A stretch of 64,000 nt of DNA. It comes from Fremontodendron californicum. Taxonomy: Eukaryota; Streptophyta; Magnoliopsida; Malvales; Malvaceae. Positions 11,107-23,124 of this stretch are shown piece by piece. Positions within the stretch are counted from its first letter, which is position 1. Every line of letters starts with the position of its first letter. The position numbers and the translations under genes were made by a program. Under the pieces are notes generated by a model, which searched no databases, had not been told where the DNA came from, and saw nothing but the letters and a program-made list of their open reading frames with translations. The stretch is taken from assembly GCA_030761205.1 (NCBI GenBank), contig JAULJL010000047.1, positions 999,501 to 1,063,500 of the forward strand. Direction: 5' to 3'.

Positions 11107-11474
11107 TCTAATTTTCACATCTGACCTGGTCCAAGATCTCTCCGATTTGTTGTCTTATAAATGTTTTTACCAAGAGAGAAAGAAACCAATTGAAAAGGCA
11201 AATTATTGAGCAATGCTGCAATGATTGAACATCCCCATATTTCTTAACTCATCAATGGCTTGTTAAAGATAATAATTATTATGATACAATGCAAAACTAA
11301 ATATTCAAATCATCTGAAATCAAATGAAATACATAAGAAAACAACTATTCTTTAATGAATCTGTCAAAAACAGAGTAAAACTATTACTGGTAGTTTGTTT
11401 ACTTTATAACTCATTGAGTGTTCTTAAGGAATCATGTTAATGGCATTCACATGCTCCATTGAAATAGATAGGAC

Positions 11475-11734
11475 TAGACATGTCCATGAACTGAGCCGGC
11501 TCACGGACCCAGATTACTATTCATTTATTAATAAAAAATTTAAAAAATTATTTTTTTTATTAATATTTATATATTTTATAATTAAATTTAAATAAAAAAT
11601 AAGATTTTAATACTTAAACAGTGATCCGGGCCGGATCGAGCTGACCCGAATCATGAAAAACCATTTTCAAACCTGACTCAATACGGGCCGGACCGACCGG
11701 ACCGGACAAGCTACCCGACCCATGGACAGGTCTA
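11475..11734. mobile_element. hAT-type MITE, TAGACCTGTCCATG family
   Basis: Left end TAGACATGTCCATG, right end inverted as CCATGGACAGGTCTA. The flanking 8 bases are GATAGGAC (11467-11474) and AATAGGAC (11735-11742), one difference. GC-rich ends enclose an AT-rich middle. Related elements lie at 13779-14073 and 21512-21982. It sits just downstream of the eL22 gene. Confidence 0.8.
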
Positions 11735-11991
11735 AATAGGACCTCCGATCAGGTTTAGGATATTAGATTAACTAGTGGTAACATTTTCTTATGGCTGATT
11801 AATTAATTTTATAGTCTAACTATAAGAATTTATAGATGAATATTATAAATACCAAAAAGGAAAAAAATTATTGCTTGCAATTGCAAAGCTAACATCAAGA
11901 AACAATTATAATTAGCCTGGAACCATTACAACAATTGATCATTTCCCAGATATTCAATTTCTTCCTCGCCCTCGTTCTCAGCAATGTTGAA

Positions 11992-13604
11992 TTACCTTAG
12001 TTCATAAACTGTTCGATCTTTGTTGGATGCAATCACTCGGAGCCAATCATGTACATTATGTTTCTTTAAGTATTTTTTGGTCAAATACTTGAGATACCTG
12101 GACAAAAGTGTTGAAAGAGGCTGAGGGAATGAACATGTAACAAGCAAGTATAAATGTTCAAGAACAATGCCACACAATCCAAATTTGTAGTGCAAACCTA
12201 TGTTACTCAGATTTGGACGTGAGTGTCGGATACGGGTATGTTCAATTTTTTAAAAGTTTTTCCATGTATTTGGAAGGTCATATTCCCATACTTATGTTCG
12301 TATATGGGTCAGATACGGATTCTTCAAGAAAAATAAAAAATCGGAACAACATAGGTGCAAACTATAAGCAATACAACATAGAAAAATGCCATTTGAAGAC
12401 TCTACAAGCAACTGAGCAACTGAAACTAATGAGGGAACTAAATAGAAATATCCCCTATGTTTATAAAAGCCTAACTATGAACAATAGATTCCTCTAACTC
12501 CCTACACCTAAAACTAAAACATATATTATCTGAAAACCAAATCTTGGCTCAATTAGAATTGGTTTATTTCTGTCAGTAAAGATTACTAATGGAGGTCATT
12601 GTTAGAGCCATAAACCAGTCAGCCAAGAAAAGCACGACTACGAATGCCAACACCAAAGTTATTACTCGGAGGCCGGAGAAAATAATGCGCTATCATAAGA
12701 GAAGCAAATCAAAATCAACCACAATTCGAATATATGCAAGCCCATTAGGTTAATCAAATATCTTCCTCAATAGTTTTAACTTATGTTGCTCCGACTCTTC
12801 ATTATTCTTGAAATACCCGTATCCGACGTATATCCGAACATAGGTATGGGGATATGATCCTCCAAAGACCCTCCAAATGCATGAAAATCTTTAAAAAAAA
12901 TTGAACATACCCGTGCTCGACACTCATACCTGAATCTAACATAGGTTTTAACTGCCCATACTCCAAGAAAGCTTATAGGGCAGAGCATATCTCGGTTATA
13001 ACCGAAATAATCGATCGAACGAACCCAATTCGGTTAAAACGGGTCGGTTAGGTCGATTTAGGAGTTAAATCGGTTATTGAGGTCGATTTTTTTGGTTATT
13101 TCGGTCGGTCTTCGGTTAATGTTTTGAGTAATCGAACCGATCGAATTAACCGACCTTTAATATTTATATATATATATTTACCGAAATAACAGACAAAACC
13201 GATCGAATTAAATAGGTTCGGTTAAGTCGATTCGATTATTGGTTATTTTTTAGTTGAAGTCAATTAAATCGATTTTCAATTTTTTTGAACCGAACCGACC
13301 CTAAAAGCTTATGCATCAATCAGTTAGATGATAGTAGAAAAAACATATAATACTATCTTAATGCAAACAAAACATCTCTTATTATTATTTTTTACCTCTT
13401 AGAGAAGGCGCCATCAACCTTGATTCTCTTCTCACGGGTGATAGTTACAGTTTCACCAAGTGCACCAGCCTTGATTCTCTCATGTAGAAACTTCTCCAGT
13501 GAGGCAATGTCCATGATTTTATCTTCCACCGGCTTCGAACAATCGATAGTGAAGGTCATTCCCTTCTTCTTCCCCTTGGCTCCCGCCGCAGTACCTCGAC
13601 TCAT
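11992..13604 (-). CDS. RPL22: 60S ribosomal protein eL22, shortened copy
   Basis: Two coding exons, 13604-13396 and 12097-11992, join in frame through GT-AG sites to 104 residues beginning MSRGTAAGAKGKKKG. eL22 is an RNA-binding protein of the cytosolic large subunit; motifs such as CSKPVEDKIMDIASLEKFL and KYLTKKYLKKHNV are clear. Compared with the roughly 124-residue plant protein as I remember it, this copy lacks a VGGK-type block before AGALG and about three residues before FSKR. It ends at TAA where a Tyr codon is expected (after YELR), and the downstream frame still encodes the acidic tail FNIAENEGEEE. That tail also lacks one base before its normal stop. Intron structure and a 5'UTR exon are intact, so it is not a retrocopy. 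Whether it still works is uncertain. Confidence 0.85.
12198..12354 (+). mobile_element. CTATGTT-family hAT MITE in the eL22 intron
   Basis: Ends CTATGTTACTC and GGAACAACATAG, with a perfect 8-bp duplication GTGCAAAC on both sides (12190-12197, 12355-12362). Length 157 bases. It lies about 100 bases upstream of the second coding exon's acceptor. Confidence 0.9.
12781..12944 (-). mobile_element. CTATGTT-family hAT MITE in the eL22 intron
   Basis: Inverted orientation relative to the 12198 copy. Perfect 8-bp duplication GTTTTAAC at 12773-12780 and 12945-12952. First base of the left end is T instead of C. Length 164 bases. Confidence 0.9.
13000..13305. repeat. CGGTTA/TCGATC-rich repeat in the eL22 intron
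   Basis: Many AACCGA, TCGGTTA and GATCGAA words in both orientations around a short (TA)n run, typical of the termini and subtermini of short hAT-type elements. Clear ends and a target duplication were not found. Confidence 0.4.
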
Positions 13605-13626
13605 TTTCAATTTTATCCTATGCCAA

Positions 13627-14380
13627 TCTGTCAATCAGCACATACAAAAAGTATTAAACTCAACCCAATTTTACTAAAGCCCTGTCACTACAAAATTTGA
13701 GACTAAATACTCATTTTCCCTTGATTTTCTCGATAACCAAACACATACATAGATAAATTTGTCCTCTTACAATCAGCCTAGACCTGTCCAAGGGTCGGAT
13801 AACTCGTCCGGTCCCGTAAGACCGACTCGTATTGGATCGGGTTTGGACAAAATATTTAGTAATTCGGTCCGACCCGACCCGAATTACTATTTATTAAATA
13901 AAATATATTATTTTATTTAAATTTAATTATAAAAAAAATATAAATATTCATATAAAAATAATTTTTAATATTTTTAAATAATAAAAAAAATTTATACGAG
14001 TCGGCCCAAATCCGAATGGACTTTAATAAGAGAAAAAATATATTTTCCGAGCTCCGACCCGGCCATGGACAGGCAGCCTATATGAAAACATTTTGTCAAC
14101 GATTATATGACTATATAAGTAAGCTATCTTTGGGTTGTTGATAGCTGAGACAATGCACAAACTAAATTACATAAAAAAAAAAAAAAAAAACTATGAAAGT
14201 AGAGGGATTGCTTCACTGATAAAAAGAAAAGAAAAAAAGTAAACTTTTTTGATATTCTATCAAAATTTCCTTCATTTTCTCGGAAAGAATTAATAAAGGA
14301 AAAAGAGAGTTACCGGTGAAGAAGTGTTGACGCTAAAACTGAGGAGAAAGGCGGCGACTAAAGAAGATGAAAAGTTAGGT
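13627..14380 (-). other. 5'UTR exon and 5'UTR intron of eL22
   Basis: A leader exon of roughly 65 bases ends at 14314 (CACCG before the donor GTAACTC). The acceptor TTGACAG lies at about 13628, 23 bases before the ATG. A TAACTTTTC and AACCTAAC stretch near 14380, similar to the telo-box of plant ribosomal protein promoters, lies at the upstream end. The intron (13628-14313) holds a MITE at 13779. Confidence 0.6.
13779..14073. mobile_element. hAT-type MITE, TAGACCTGTCC family, right end clipped
   Basis: Starts TAGACCTGTCCAAGGG and ends CCATGGACAGG, missing the last few bases expected of the inverted repeat. CAGCC flanks both sides, consistent with what is left of a target duplication. It lies in the eL22 5'UTR intron. 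Confidence 0.7.
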
Positions 14381-14390
14381 TTTTTACAAT

Positions 14391-14825
14391 GTTAAAAAAA
14401 TCGGATCGGAAGTCGAATCGGTTAGATTTTCGGTTCCTGTTTCAATCGATTCAACCCGTTGGATCGGTCGGTTCGATAAAACTTTTTTTTTTAAATATTT
14501 AAATACTAAATAAACACTAAATATATATTAAATATAGTTAATAATTAAAAAAATGAATTTGACTTAATGGTATAGTCTTTAGTCTAATACTAAGAGATTA
14601 GAGGTTCAAATCTTATTAATTATAAATAAAATTTTAAAAAAATAAATTACATATAAAATCGATTTTTTATCGATTCAATCCGATTTTTTATCGGTTTTTA
14701 ATGGGTGAACCGGTTCTTCACCTGTTCAATAAAAATTCGATTCTAATATATCCTTCGGACCGAACTGATCACCGATTCAATCGGTTCGACCGATCCGACA
14801 GGTCGGTCCGGTCCGTTTTTTTAAT
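14391..14825 (+). mobile_element. TTAAAAAAACGG-type MITE with internal tRNA-like block
   Basis: Inverted ends GTTAAAAAAATCGGATCGG and CCGGTCCGTTTTTTTAATC. The centre holds GACTTAATGGTATAGTC followed by TAGAGGTTCAAATC (B-box-like, 14601-14612), resembling part of a tRNA gene with its RNA polymerase III A and B boxes. The same block occurs in copies near 5870, 45100 and 58480. Confidence 0.65.
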
Positions 14826-15216
14826 CACTTATTTTTTTAAGGCATTTATTTGTTCATGTGTTGCTTATAATCTAGTGCGGGCAAAGGTGCACCGTTTGCT
14901 TTGAAAAATGAAATGATTTTTTAAGGTTGAAAAATCATTTGATAAATGAAATGATAATAAGAATTAAGAACGCACAACTTGAAAGGGTTTTTTTTTGACT
15001 GGATTGAGGGTAACTTTCAATCTGATCACAAATCGGTTGATCTTTGGCTATAAGAGGAGAGCTTAACATAGTAATTATCTTCTCTCAATTATAATTGAGA
15101 GAGATGGCTGATTGGATTAAAACGTCGAATTACTAATTCATTGTGCAAGTTATTCATACAGTTCAGATTGCTAATCCGTTGTTCGGATTATTCGTACTTG
15201 TATCGATCAGATGTTA

Positions 15217-15761
15217 GGCTTCATTTGGATGGACGATAAAATTGATTCCGATGAGATTAAAAACAACGATGACGGTAAGATTCAGTACTGTAACGGTGAG
15301 ATTAAAATCAATGATGAGATATGTGTTTTGATTCAAACACAGTGGTGACGGTGAGATGAATAATAATGAAAAAAAAAAATGATCATTAAAAACATTAGAT
15401 TAAAATGTGTATATATAATAAATAATTAAAAATATATTTATATTAAATAATAAAATATATATTAAAATTATATTTATGTTAATTAATAATTTTAAAATTT
15501 TAAAAAATTAATTAAAAAATTAAAAACCTAAAATAAAAAATAATTTTTTTTTAAATTTAAAAAAAAAAATAAAAAAGAAAAGGAAAGGAAAAAACAATAA
15601 AAAAGGTAAAAAGAAAATTACCCCCTCCACCGGAGCTTCAATCCATGACAGAAGCTCCAGTCCGATAGCCACCCCACTGGGGTAAAATAGTGGGGTAAAA
15701 TTCTCCACAATTTCTCCAAGATCCCATCGCACCTACGGCGCGATGGGATCCAAAGGGGACC
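15217..15761. mobile_element. PIF/Harbinger-type (Tourist-like) MITE
   Basis: Ends GGCTTCATTTGGATGG and, inverted, CCAAAGGGGACC, with TTA duplicated on both sides (15214-15216, 15762-15764). A 3-bp TWA duplication and GGCC...TTTGG ends are characteristic of this superfamily. The right third has an unusually GC-rich block with GGAGCTTC/GAAGCTCC inverted words. No coding capacity. Confidence 0.8.
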
Positions 15762-16162
15762 TTAATCTATTATGCGAGTTATTCGTACCGAGAGTTCGAA
15801 ACATACTTTTTATTGTTCTCCTTATCCACATTACTTATCAACACAGGATTTTTATTGACATTATGCAGGAACATCATGCAAAAAGAAGTAGCTTAAATCC
15901 CACTTCTAGTATCCAACAATTTTTTTTGAAAATTTTTATTTTATATCCTCGAAGCCAAAGGGATCGGAGGAAGCCAAGTCCAGCACACCGCCATGTGGCT
16001 ACCAGAAAGATTGTTTTCCGGCCACTTTCACAGTTTTTCGGCCTGCCCAGATTGACAGATTCATGCATCATATATCGTCTCTCAAGCATACATAACTTTT
16101 TGGTTTCATTCATGGTAAAGGTAGTTTGCTTACGCCCAAAAGGGTATATAACGGAAGAAAGA

Positions 16163-19100
16163 CTATGAACGATTTTGTGATGACGTCCTCTCGGATCCGA
16201 GCCTTTGTCGGAAGCTGGTGGATCTTATGCCGGGATCGGAAGCACCGGCAGACTGATGGAATGTACTCCAACCGGAATCTCTGTCAACCTGGTTTAGTGA
16301 AAATGAAGGCAAATGATCTCTTTCCCAAGCATGGAACCGAGTTGATAGAGGATTTTCTGCCTCTTGAAAGCTCCGGCCTGAAGTACCAGATGGAATGAAA
16401 TAGAAGCCAGCAACCTGGTCAGATGATGAAGCCATTGGCCCAACTTGAGCATGACTTCTATGATTGCTCGACCTTTGGGAGCCGGAAATAATGGGTCTCC
16501 GAACGGCTGGCGAAGTACTAGGTTGTTGTTGTTGATAGTATGCCTGGAGAGCTTGAACTCTATCACGGGCCCGAGCATTGCTACTGGGGTACGGAGGAAT
16601 CAATGAGGAAGCAACTGAACTCCGTGCTCTAGGACCGGAACTGTGGAAACACAGCAATTGGAATAAAAATAATCAGCAGAGGAGAAAGAACAGAACGGAT
16701 TCTGTATGATGTTGTCTTTATACTTGGAAAATGTGACCTATGTTACTCGGATTCGGGTGTGAGTGTCGGATACGAGTATGTTCAATTTTTTCTAAGTTTT
16801 TCTATGTATTTGGAGGATTCTTAGAGAGTCATATCCCCATACCTATGTCCGGATATGCGTCGGACACCGGTACTACAAGAAAAATGAAGAGTTGGGGCAA
16901 CATAGAATGTGACCATCTAACTACATGTTTTATATTTCTGAATGATATTTTAAGTCTAAAAAATTGAAGCAGTCTATGTTTTCTCAATTTGTTCTTCTGA
17001 GTGAAGGGATCGTTGCTGCTTTCTAGAAAATGGTTGCTGAACAGAATGGTAAATATTCTAAAGATTTTTGTATTTTCCATAAAAGAACAGTAAATCCAAT
17101 CACAAATGTCAATCATGTTGAGGCATACCTGTGGCCAACAACAAATGGATGCATAAAAGATCCTGATCTTGGCATATCGAAACTGCTCCTGGTTGACCTT
17201 TGACTGACAGGTGGATTTGAAGGTTGATCCGAACTCCCGATTCGACTGCTAGATGTTGAGAATGGAGGGGAATGATGCTCCCAACTATGATAATTGAGAT
17301 CCATTGCAGGAAAAGCATAAGATGTAGGCATCTCACTAGGCACTGATGGACCATTCCAGTGACTGTTGAAATTCGAACTATCTGAAACACTTCCACTGGA
17401 ATTTGACGATGAGGGATGATTTGTCGGCCCAAAGTAAGCTACATACGGACATGGATTAGCAGCAGATGCTGAATGTTCAGCAAAGATGGCATGCTGTCTC
17501 AGTACCTCGAGATCTGCATTCCAAACATAACTTATATCAGCATATTCCATAACAGACGAGCATTAGTTGCAAAACAAGGAAATATCTTACATGAGGTTGA
17601 TGAAAACTCTCCTTCCCTGAAAAAAGAGCAGAAAAACAAGACATGTTAAAGGAAAGAAAATAATTGAACTTGAACAATGCAAGAAGAACTAGGCAAACAA
17701 AACTGTAATGATATGCGTAAAGAAATAAAAAAGGGGAACGTTTACCTAAGGGAGAGTTAACGATAATATATTGCAACAGCTTTTCCAACTTTGAATAATA
17801 AGCATATTGTAACTTCCAATGAAATAAACAATAGGCTGTAGTTATACCAAGATTCTATGCTCCATTAATTTAAGCTCAGAAAATACTTCCAGCCCAAAGA
17901 TGAGTTTGGTGCCTAATAAGTCTTAAAATATTGGCAATTCATCTCTTTTATCTCATACAGAACTAATTTGTAAATGACAGAAAACCATCAAGATAGGTTT
18001 TTTAAGTTGGGTCACATGACATAAATTGCAGACTTTAAACCTATGTTGCTTCGACTCTTCATTTTTCTTGAAGTACCCGTGTCCGATTCATATTCGGACA
18101 TGGGTATGGGGATATGATCCCCCAAGGACCCTCCAAATACATGGAAAAACTTAGAAAAATCAAACATACCCGTGTCCGACACTCACACCCGAGACTGAGT
18201 AATATAGATTTAAACCGTCCTAACTGCTTATATTACATTCAAGCTGGTGTTATATTAATTTCGATATAAAGCTTAAATAGGTTGCAAGCAGATCCACTAC
18301 TTGCTTGAATTCCAATGCCATTTTGCCACCACAAATAATAAGTAGAGGATGAACCTTTGCCAATTTCTAAATGAGTTTCTAACTAAGAAGATACCAACTT
18401 TCCACCAAACTCTCTCTCTCTCTTGCAGTTATTTATCACACAGATTCATCCTAAAAAAATGCAAAAATATAAGGTGGCAAATATTTGATGTTGAAGAAGA
18501 GACAACTGACCACCATATTTCAGCATAGAAAATTGTAGCAGAAACCTAAATGTGTGAGGTCATGCTTACTCGAATAATGAAGGAAGTCGTGCTATGCTTC
18601 CAAATGGACACCAGTGAACACCAAATGACTACAAAAACAATAAAAAAGGAAACAAAAATAAGTAAGCAGCAAATAGATTTCAAATTAACTCATCTGTCAG
18701 TCTAAAGCGAATGCACATATAGAGCCAAAGAAGGCAAAAAACAAACACTAACATGGACATGGACATGATTGTATAGGTTTGCAAATCGATGTATAGAGAG
18801 CAGTAAAACTCAAACTATAATCTGTCAAATTTTCATTTGGGCAGAAATTATTGAACTTTAAGAAACCCACATAATGAAGATTGGTTCAGCTTTAGTTAAA
18901 GAAATTTGGTTCATTAACTAAGAGCTTTAAAAATATAATTTCACTCACTAAAAAACCAATAAAATTGACGGTGGTTTAAAGTGACATGGGTGGAGGGCAA
19001 GGGATGAATGATTAGAAGGTTAAACATATCGAGATGCAAAAAAAGAAACGTAAATACAAATAAGGCAATAAAAACCATTTTGCCATGAATGTTGAAACTG

Positions 19101-20181
19101 CATAAGAAAGAATTTGCATAGAAATCTCGGTCCATTACCATTTCAGAGTAACTTAGATCATAAAGGTCCTCATCATGTGTCCAATCATCCACATTAAATT
19201 CCGGATACGAACGGCAACCATTGGCATAAAGCCATTGACCTTTTTCAATTTTCCGACAATTGGGACATTGCATCGCACCCTTTATATTGAATGCCGATCC
19301 AATGCAATCTGAAGACAATCATTACAAGACGTAAAATAATCAATTAAAACCTTTAAACCGGATTTTTAAACAATCATTTCCTAACGTTGTCTACGAACCA
19401 CACCAACAAATATAACATTCAACAACCTATTCTCGAATCCTTCATATTCAACTAATGTCCATGCTAGTATCCATCTCCCAAGCTGCAGCTCATCAAAATA
19501 TATGAATATAACTAATACGGAAAAATCTAGAAGCACATAGAAATTTTTTTTCTCTAATCACATTCCCTGTTACTAATAGTCTCCAAAAACTAATTGCAAT
19601 GCAAAATTCACTCCGATCGTCTAATCAACCATAGCAATTGATAAAAAAAAAAAATAGGAGCAACTTATTGAAACATCTAAGCTCCATTAGATTGAGCCTG
19701 ATTAAACTAAACTAGTTATTATTCTTTATGAAGCTAAATTTTCATTTTCAGCAAATAAAATAGCATAAGCAATAAAAAAAAAAAAAAATTAAGAACGGGA
19801 AAAGAAAAATTCAATCTTTATGATTTCCTCATTTACATCATCAATTAAACCAAAACTAAATACACCCAAGAAATCAAATGAGCAAACTTGAGCATAGATC
19901 TTACCATCCCAATTTTTTTAGAAAAAAAAAAATCTAAAAATTCCTTGAGACTATTTTGACTTACCCAAATGAAATTGATGACCACATTGAAGCTTAGCCC
20001 ACGATCGATCCCCATTATCAATAACCGTTTCGAGGCAAATCGAGCATGAAACTGAACCAAAAGACTTCCCTCCATTTTCGCAATCAACACCACCGCCATC
20101 ACCACCACCACCACCACCATCGCCACCTCCATCACCGTCATCCACCACCACATCATCCCCACCATTACTCCCTAATCCCAT
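16163..20181 (-). CDS. RING-H2 E3 ubiquitin ligase, RFI2-like
   Basis: Six exons (20181-19965, 19308-19139, 18628-18570, 17616-17591, 17513-17129, 16640-16163) join in frame to 444 residues, each with GT-AG sites. After an Asp/Gly-rich N-terminus comes a RING-H2 finger: C46-x2-C49, C66-x-H68, H71-x2-C74, C87-x2-C90. Just beyond are QWLYANGCRSYPEF and DWTHDEDLYDLSYSEM, motifs I associate with the plant RFI2/At3g05545 group. The rest is Ser/Pro-rich and low in structure, with RDRVQALQAYYQQQQ near the C-terminus. RING proteins of this type transfer ubiquitin from an E2 to a target; Arabidopsis RFI2 acts in red-light signalling, but no target can be inferred here. The fourth exon is only 26 bases. 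Two introns hold MITEs. Confidence 0.88.
16738..16905 (+). mobile_element. CTATGTT-family hAT MITE in the RING gene
   Basis: Perfect 8-bp duplication AATGTGAC at 16730-16737 and 16906-16913. Lies in the last intron, close to the final exon's acceptor at 16641. Confidence 0.9.
18041..18207 (-). mobile_element. CTATGTT-family hAT MITE in the RING gene
   Basis: Flanks CTTTAAAC (18033-18040) and ATTTAAAC (18208-18215), one difference. Lies in the intron between exons 3 and 4. Confidence 0.85.
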
Positions 20182-21307
20182 AATTAAAACAGTTGTAAAC
20201 TTAAAATTAAAATAAATCAACCCCCAAAATCTCAAAAAACTAAATTTCCTAAAATAAACTAAACGCCGCCGTTAATCACCCCCTCTTCCTTCTCTTCTTC
20301 CTCCTTTAATTTACCAACACGACCTCCGATTGCAATCGGATAAAATTACCAAAAAAAGAAAAGAGAAACCAAAAACGACTCGTCCTCTTAAATTCCTTTT
20401 TTGGTTGAGCAAAAAATACAGAGAAGGAAAATGAAAAATGAAAATGAAAAATTTTCTTGCTCTTATCTTTCTTGTTTTCTTGTTTTTTTTTTTTTTTTTA
20501 AAATGCTTTTGTGTTTCTCTTTCACTTACTTTTTGTATCTCAAAATTTTAATTTCGAACCGTTAGATTTAGAAGTTGTCCAAGAGAGTCATCCGACGGCG
20601 CAAGCAAATTCCTTTTGTTCTTTCTATTTTCGATGGATTTAATTACTTTGAGTTGACCTTAATTGTTTATCAAACAAAAATTTAATAATACAATATACTT
20701 AGTACTTTCTTTCTTCAATTTAATTATTATTTTTTATAATCTATATATATATATATATATATAGATATTATAAAACTTTAGATTAAGTTATAAAATAAAA
20801 ATTATATATATTAATAGAATTATATATATAATTTATCTTAAAAATTGAAAAAAATTAACTTTACCTACTTTTTCATTTAAAAAATCAATACATAATTATT
20901 TAATTACTTTATATTTTTATTTTTTTTCATATTTTTTTTATTTATTTTCACCACAAAAGTGGACTAGATAAAACGGTAGGTAAAAAAAATGTTTTTTAAA
21001 AAAACGGTTACGTTAGTTTAACCAAAAAAAATGTTTTAAAAAAAAAACAGTTTTACATTTTCTTATATTTGTTTGATATAAAATTAAATAAAATTAATTG
21101 ATAAAAAAAAAAAATTAAAAATTGCCTTCCTTTCGAAAAACTCTATGGTGAAGCTGGATTTACATAGAAAAAAAAAATGAAGAAAAAGCAGGGTATGAAT
21201 ATGAATATGATTTGGATTATCCTTTGACCATCTACATTTTGCTATTGGGAATCCAATTGTAATGTACCTCGATCGGCCTTCATGACTTATGAGTAGATTT
21301 GATAACT
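20182..21307. other. 5' region of the RING gene and AT-rich spacer
   Basis: 20182-20420 is likely leader sequence for the RING gene, with pyrimidine-rich stretches on the minus strand. Beyond it is AT-rich sequence with an (AT)n run near 20745-20760. I see no gene or clear mobile element. Confidence 0.5.
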
Positions 21308-21478
21308 TTGAACATTATATAATTATATGACACGATATAAAAAAATTAATACGAATACGTCAAAATATATATTACACGAATTATTAATTTATTAAAATTT
21401 ATATAAATATATAATATTTTAAATACGATTATGATATATAAAAATATACAAACGCGTTATGAATACATAAATTGTCAA
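21308..21478. mobile_element. ACACGAATA-type MITE copy
   Basis: Carries GACACGATAT, ATTACACGAATTATTAA and ATTTATATAAATATATAATATTTT-type words (shown only in part) shared with the copies at 9943 and 42888. No target duplication established. Confidence 0.5.
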
Positions 21479-21511
21479 GTTTACTTATACAAAGCATGGC
21501 TGGCTCTCAAG

Positions 21512-21982
21512 TAGACCTGTTCATGGGTCGGGCTACTTGTCCAAACCCGAAATCCGCTCGATATTTGGGAGAGCTTGGACAAAAATACTAGGCTCGAAAA
21601 ATGAGTCTAGACAAAATTTTAGGCCTTTTTCTAAACGGGCCGGGCCTTGGGTAGAGAAATATAGACCCAGACCCGGCCCGAATAGTATTATAAAAAATAA
21701 ATATATTTTATATTTAATAATTAAATAATTTATAATTTATAATTTGAATCTTGGTTATGTATATTATGTTCAGAAAAAAAACAAAAACTTGGAAATTGGA
21801 ATAACAAAAAGAAAATTTGGCGGGCCAGGCCGAGCTTAGATATTGTAGTAATAATATGGGCCGGACCTGAAAAAAAAAACTCATATTTCGAGCCGAACTG
21901 AATCTGAATAAACATAAAAACTCTTAACATATAATCTGAATCCGATCCGAATCCGACCTAACCTATCCTATGATCACTTCTA
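21512..21982. mobile_element. hAT-type MITE, TAGACCTGTTCATGGG family
   Basis: Left end TAGACCTGTTCATGGG, right end inverted and diverged (CCTATGATCACTTCTA). Flanks CTCTCAAG (21504-21511) and CTCCCAAG (21983-21990) differ at one base. Length 471 bases. The ends are GC-rich with CGGGCC and CCGAATCC words. Confidence 0.75.
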
Positions 21983-22229
21983 CTCCCAAGGAATTTATCG
22001 GCTGCCATATCCATTTTGGACGGCACAGAACAGCAACATTGGCACTATTAATTTCATGGTTAAAAAAAAAAACCCGAAAGATGGAGTTGAAAGCAAATCT
22101 GAAAAGGAAAAAGTATAAAATCTCTCCACTGGAAAAGTGGGAAGAGCTGAGTCCACACCATTGGTCAATGGAATAGGGGAAAGTCGGCATCTTGTCTAGT
22201 TGCCCAAGTTGAAGAAACCCAAACAAAAA

Positions 22230-22972
22230 AAAGATTACTTGGCCACATCCTCCTATTATCTGAATTCTTTGAATATAAATATATATATATATAAAATATA
22301 AATATATTTAATTTTAAATTTTTTTTATATATTTAAAAGATCATATTTTTATATTAATATCTAAATATGTGTCATCTTTAAAAAAAATTAAAAAATCTGA
22401 ATAACATAATATATCACTTGCCATAAGAAAAAGGATTATTATCCTGTATACTGTCATTGAATATTTTTAACTCCACAAGCGGTGCTTACATGCTTCTGTA
22501 ATTTTTTATACGATTTATATTTGTATAAATTGACCGTCGAATTTAACAATATAATCGTACTCATCGTGCACGTAAAATTTCGAATCGATCCGATATCCCT
22601 ATCATATCGCTCGAAAATACTGTTTTTTTCAATATATATTATAACGGTTGAAAGTTTTTTTTTATATCGAAACGAATAGTTAAACATTTTTAATTTACTC
22701 GAAACTCGACGTACATGATCTACGTGAATAAAACACCAAATACGACAATCAAACTAAAAAAAAATTAAATAAAAGTTACAGAAACTTGTAAATCCCGCTT
22801 GTAAAATTAAAAATATCCACCGTCAATTTAATAATAATCTTAAGAGGAAGGATTGTTGGAAAATTGTTGGAAAACATACTATTTTATTCCTCAAACAAGT
22901 TCTAAATATATCCTCATTGCCACAAAAACATGTAAAATGATAATAGTAATACCGAGTTCAAGACCCTTAAAA

Positions 22973-23025
<53 letters not shown>

Positions 23026-23124
23026 CTAAGATAAACACCAAATAATTTAGAAACTTGTTAATATCTAATATTACACGAGTGCAGCTATAGTATAAAGCCG
23101 GTCCACTATCGGTTGAAGACTAAA
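22230..23124. other. AT-rich spacer with a long (AT)n run
   Basis: A pure AT dinucleotide tract of roughly 45 bases lies at about 22976-23021. The block 22480-22740 has several TCGAA/CGTAC words but no defined ends. No gene is seen before the TCTP stop codon at 23125. Confidence 0.6.

Noticed and set aside
14560..14615. Possible tRNA gene
   Set aside because: A and B box-like words are present, but no cloverleaf with paired acceptor and anticodon stems could be drawn, and the block recurs inside MITEs.
19845..20165. 106-residue minus-strand frame starting MVGMMWWWMTV
   Set aside because: Out-of-frame reading of the Gly/Asp-rich first exon of the RING gene.
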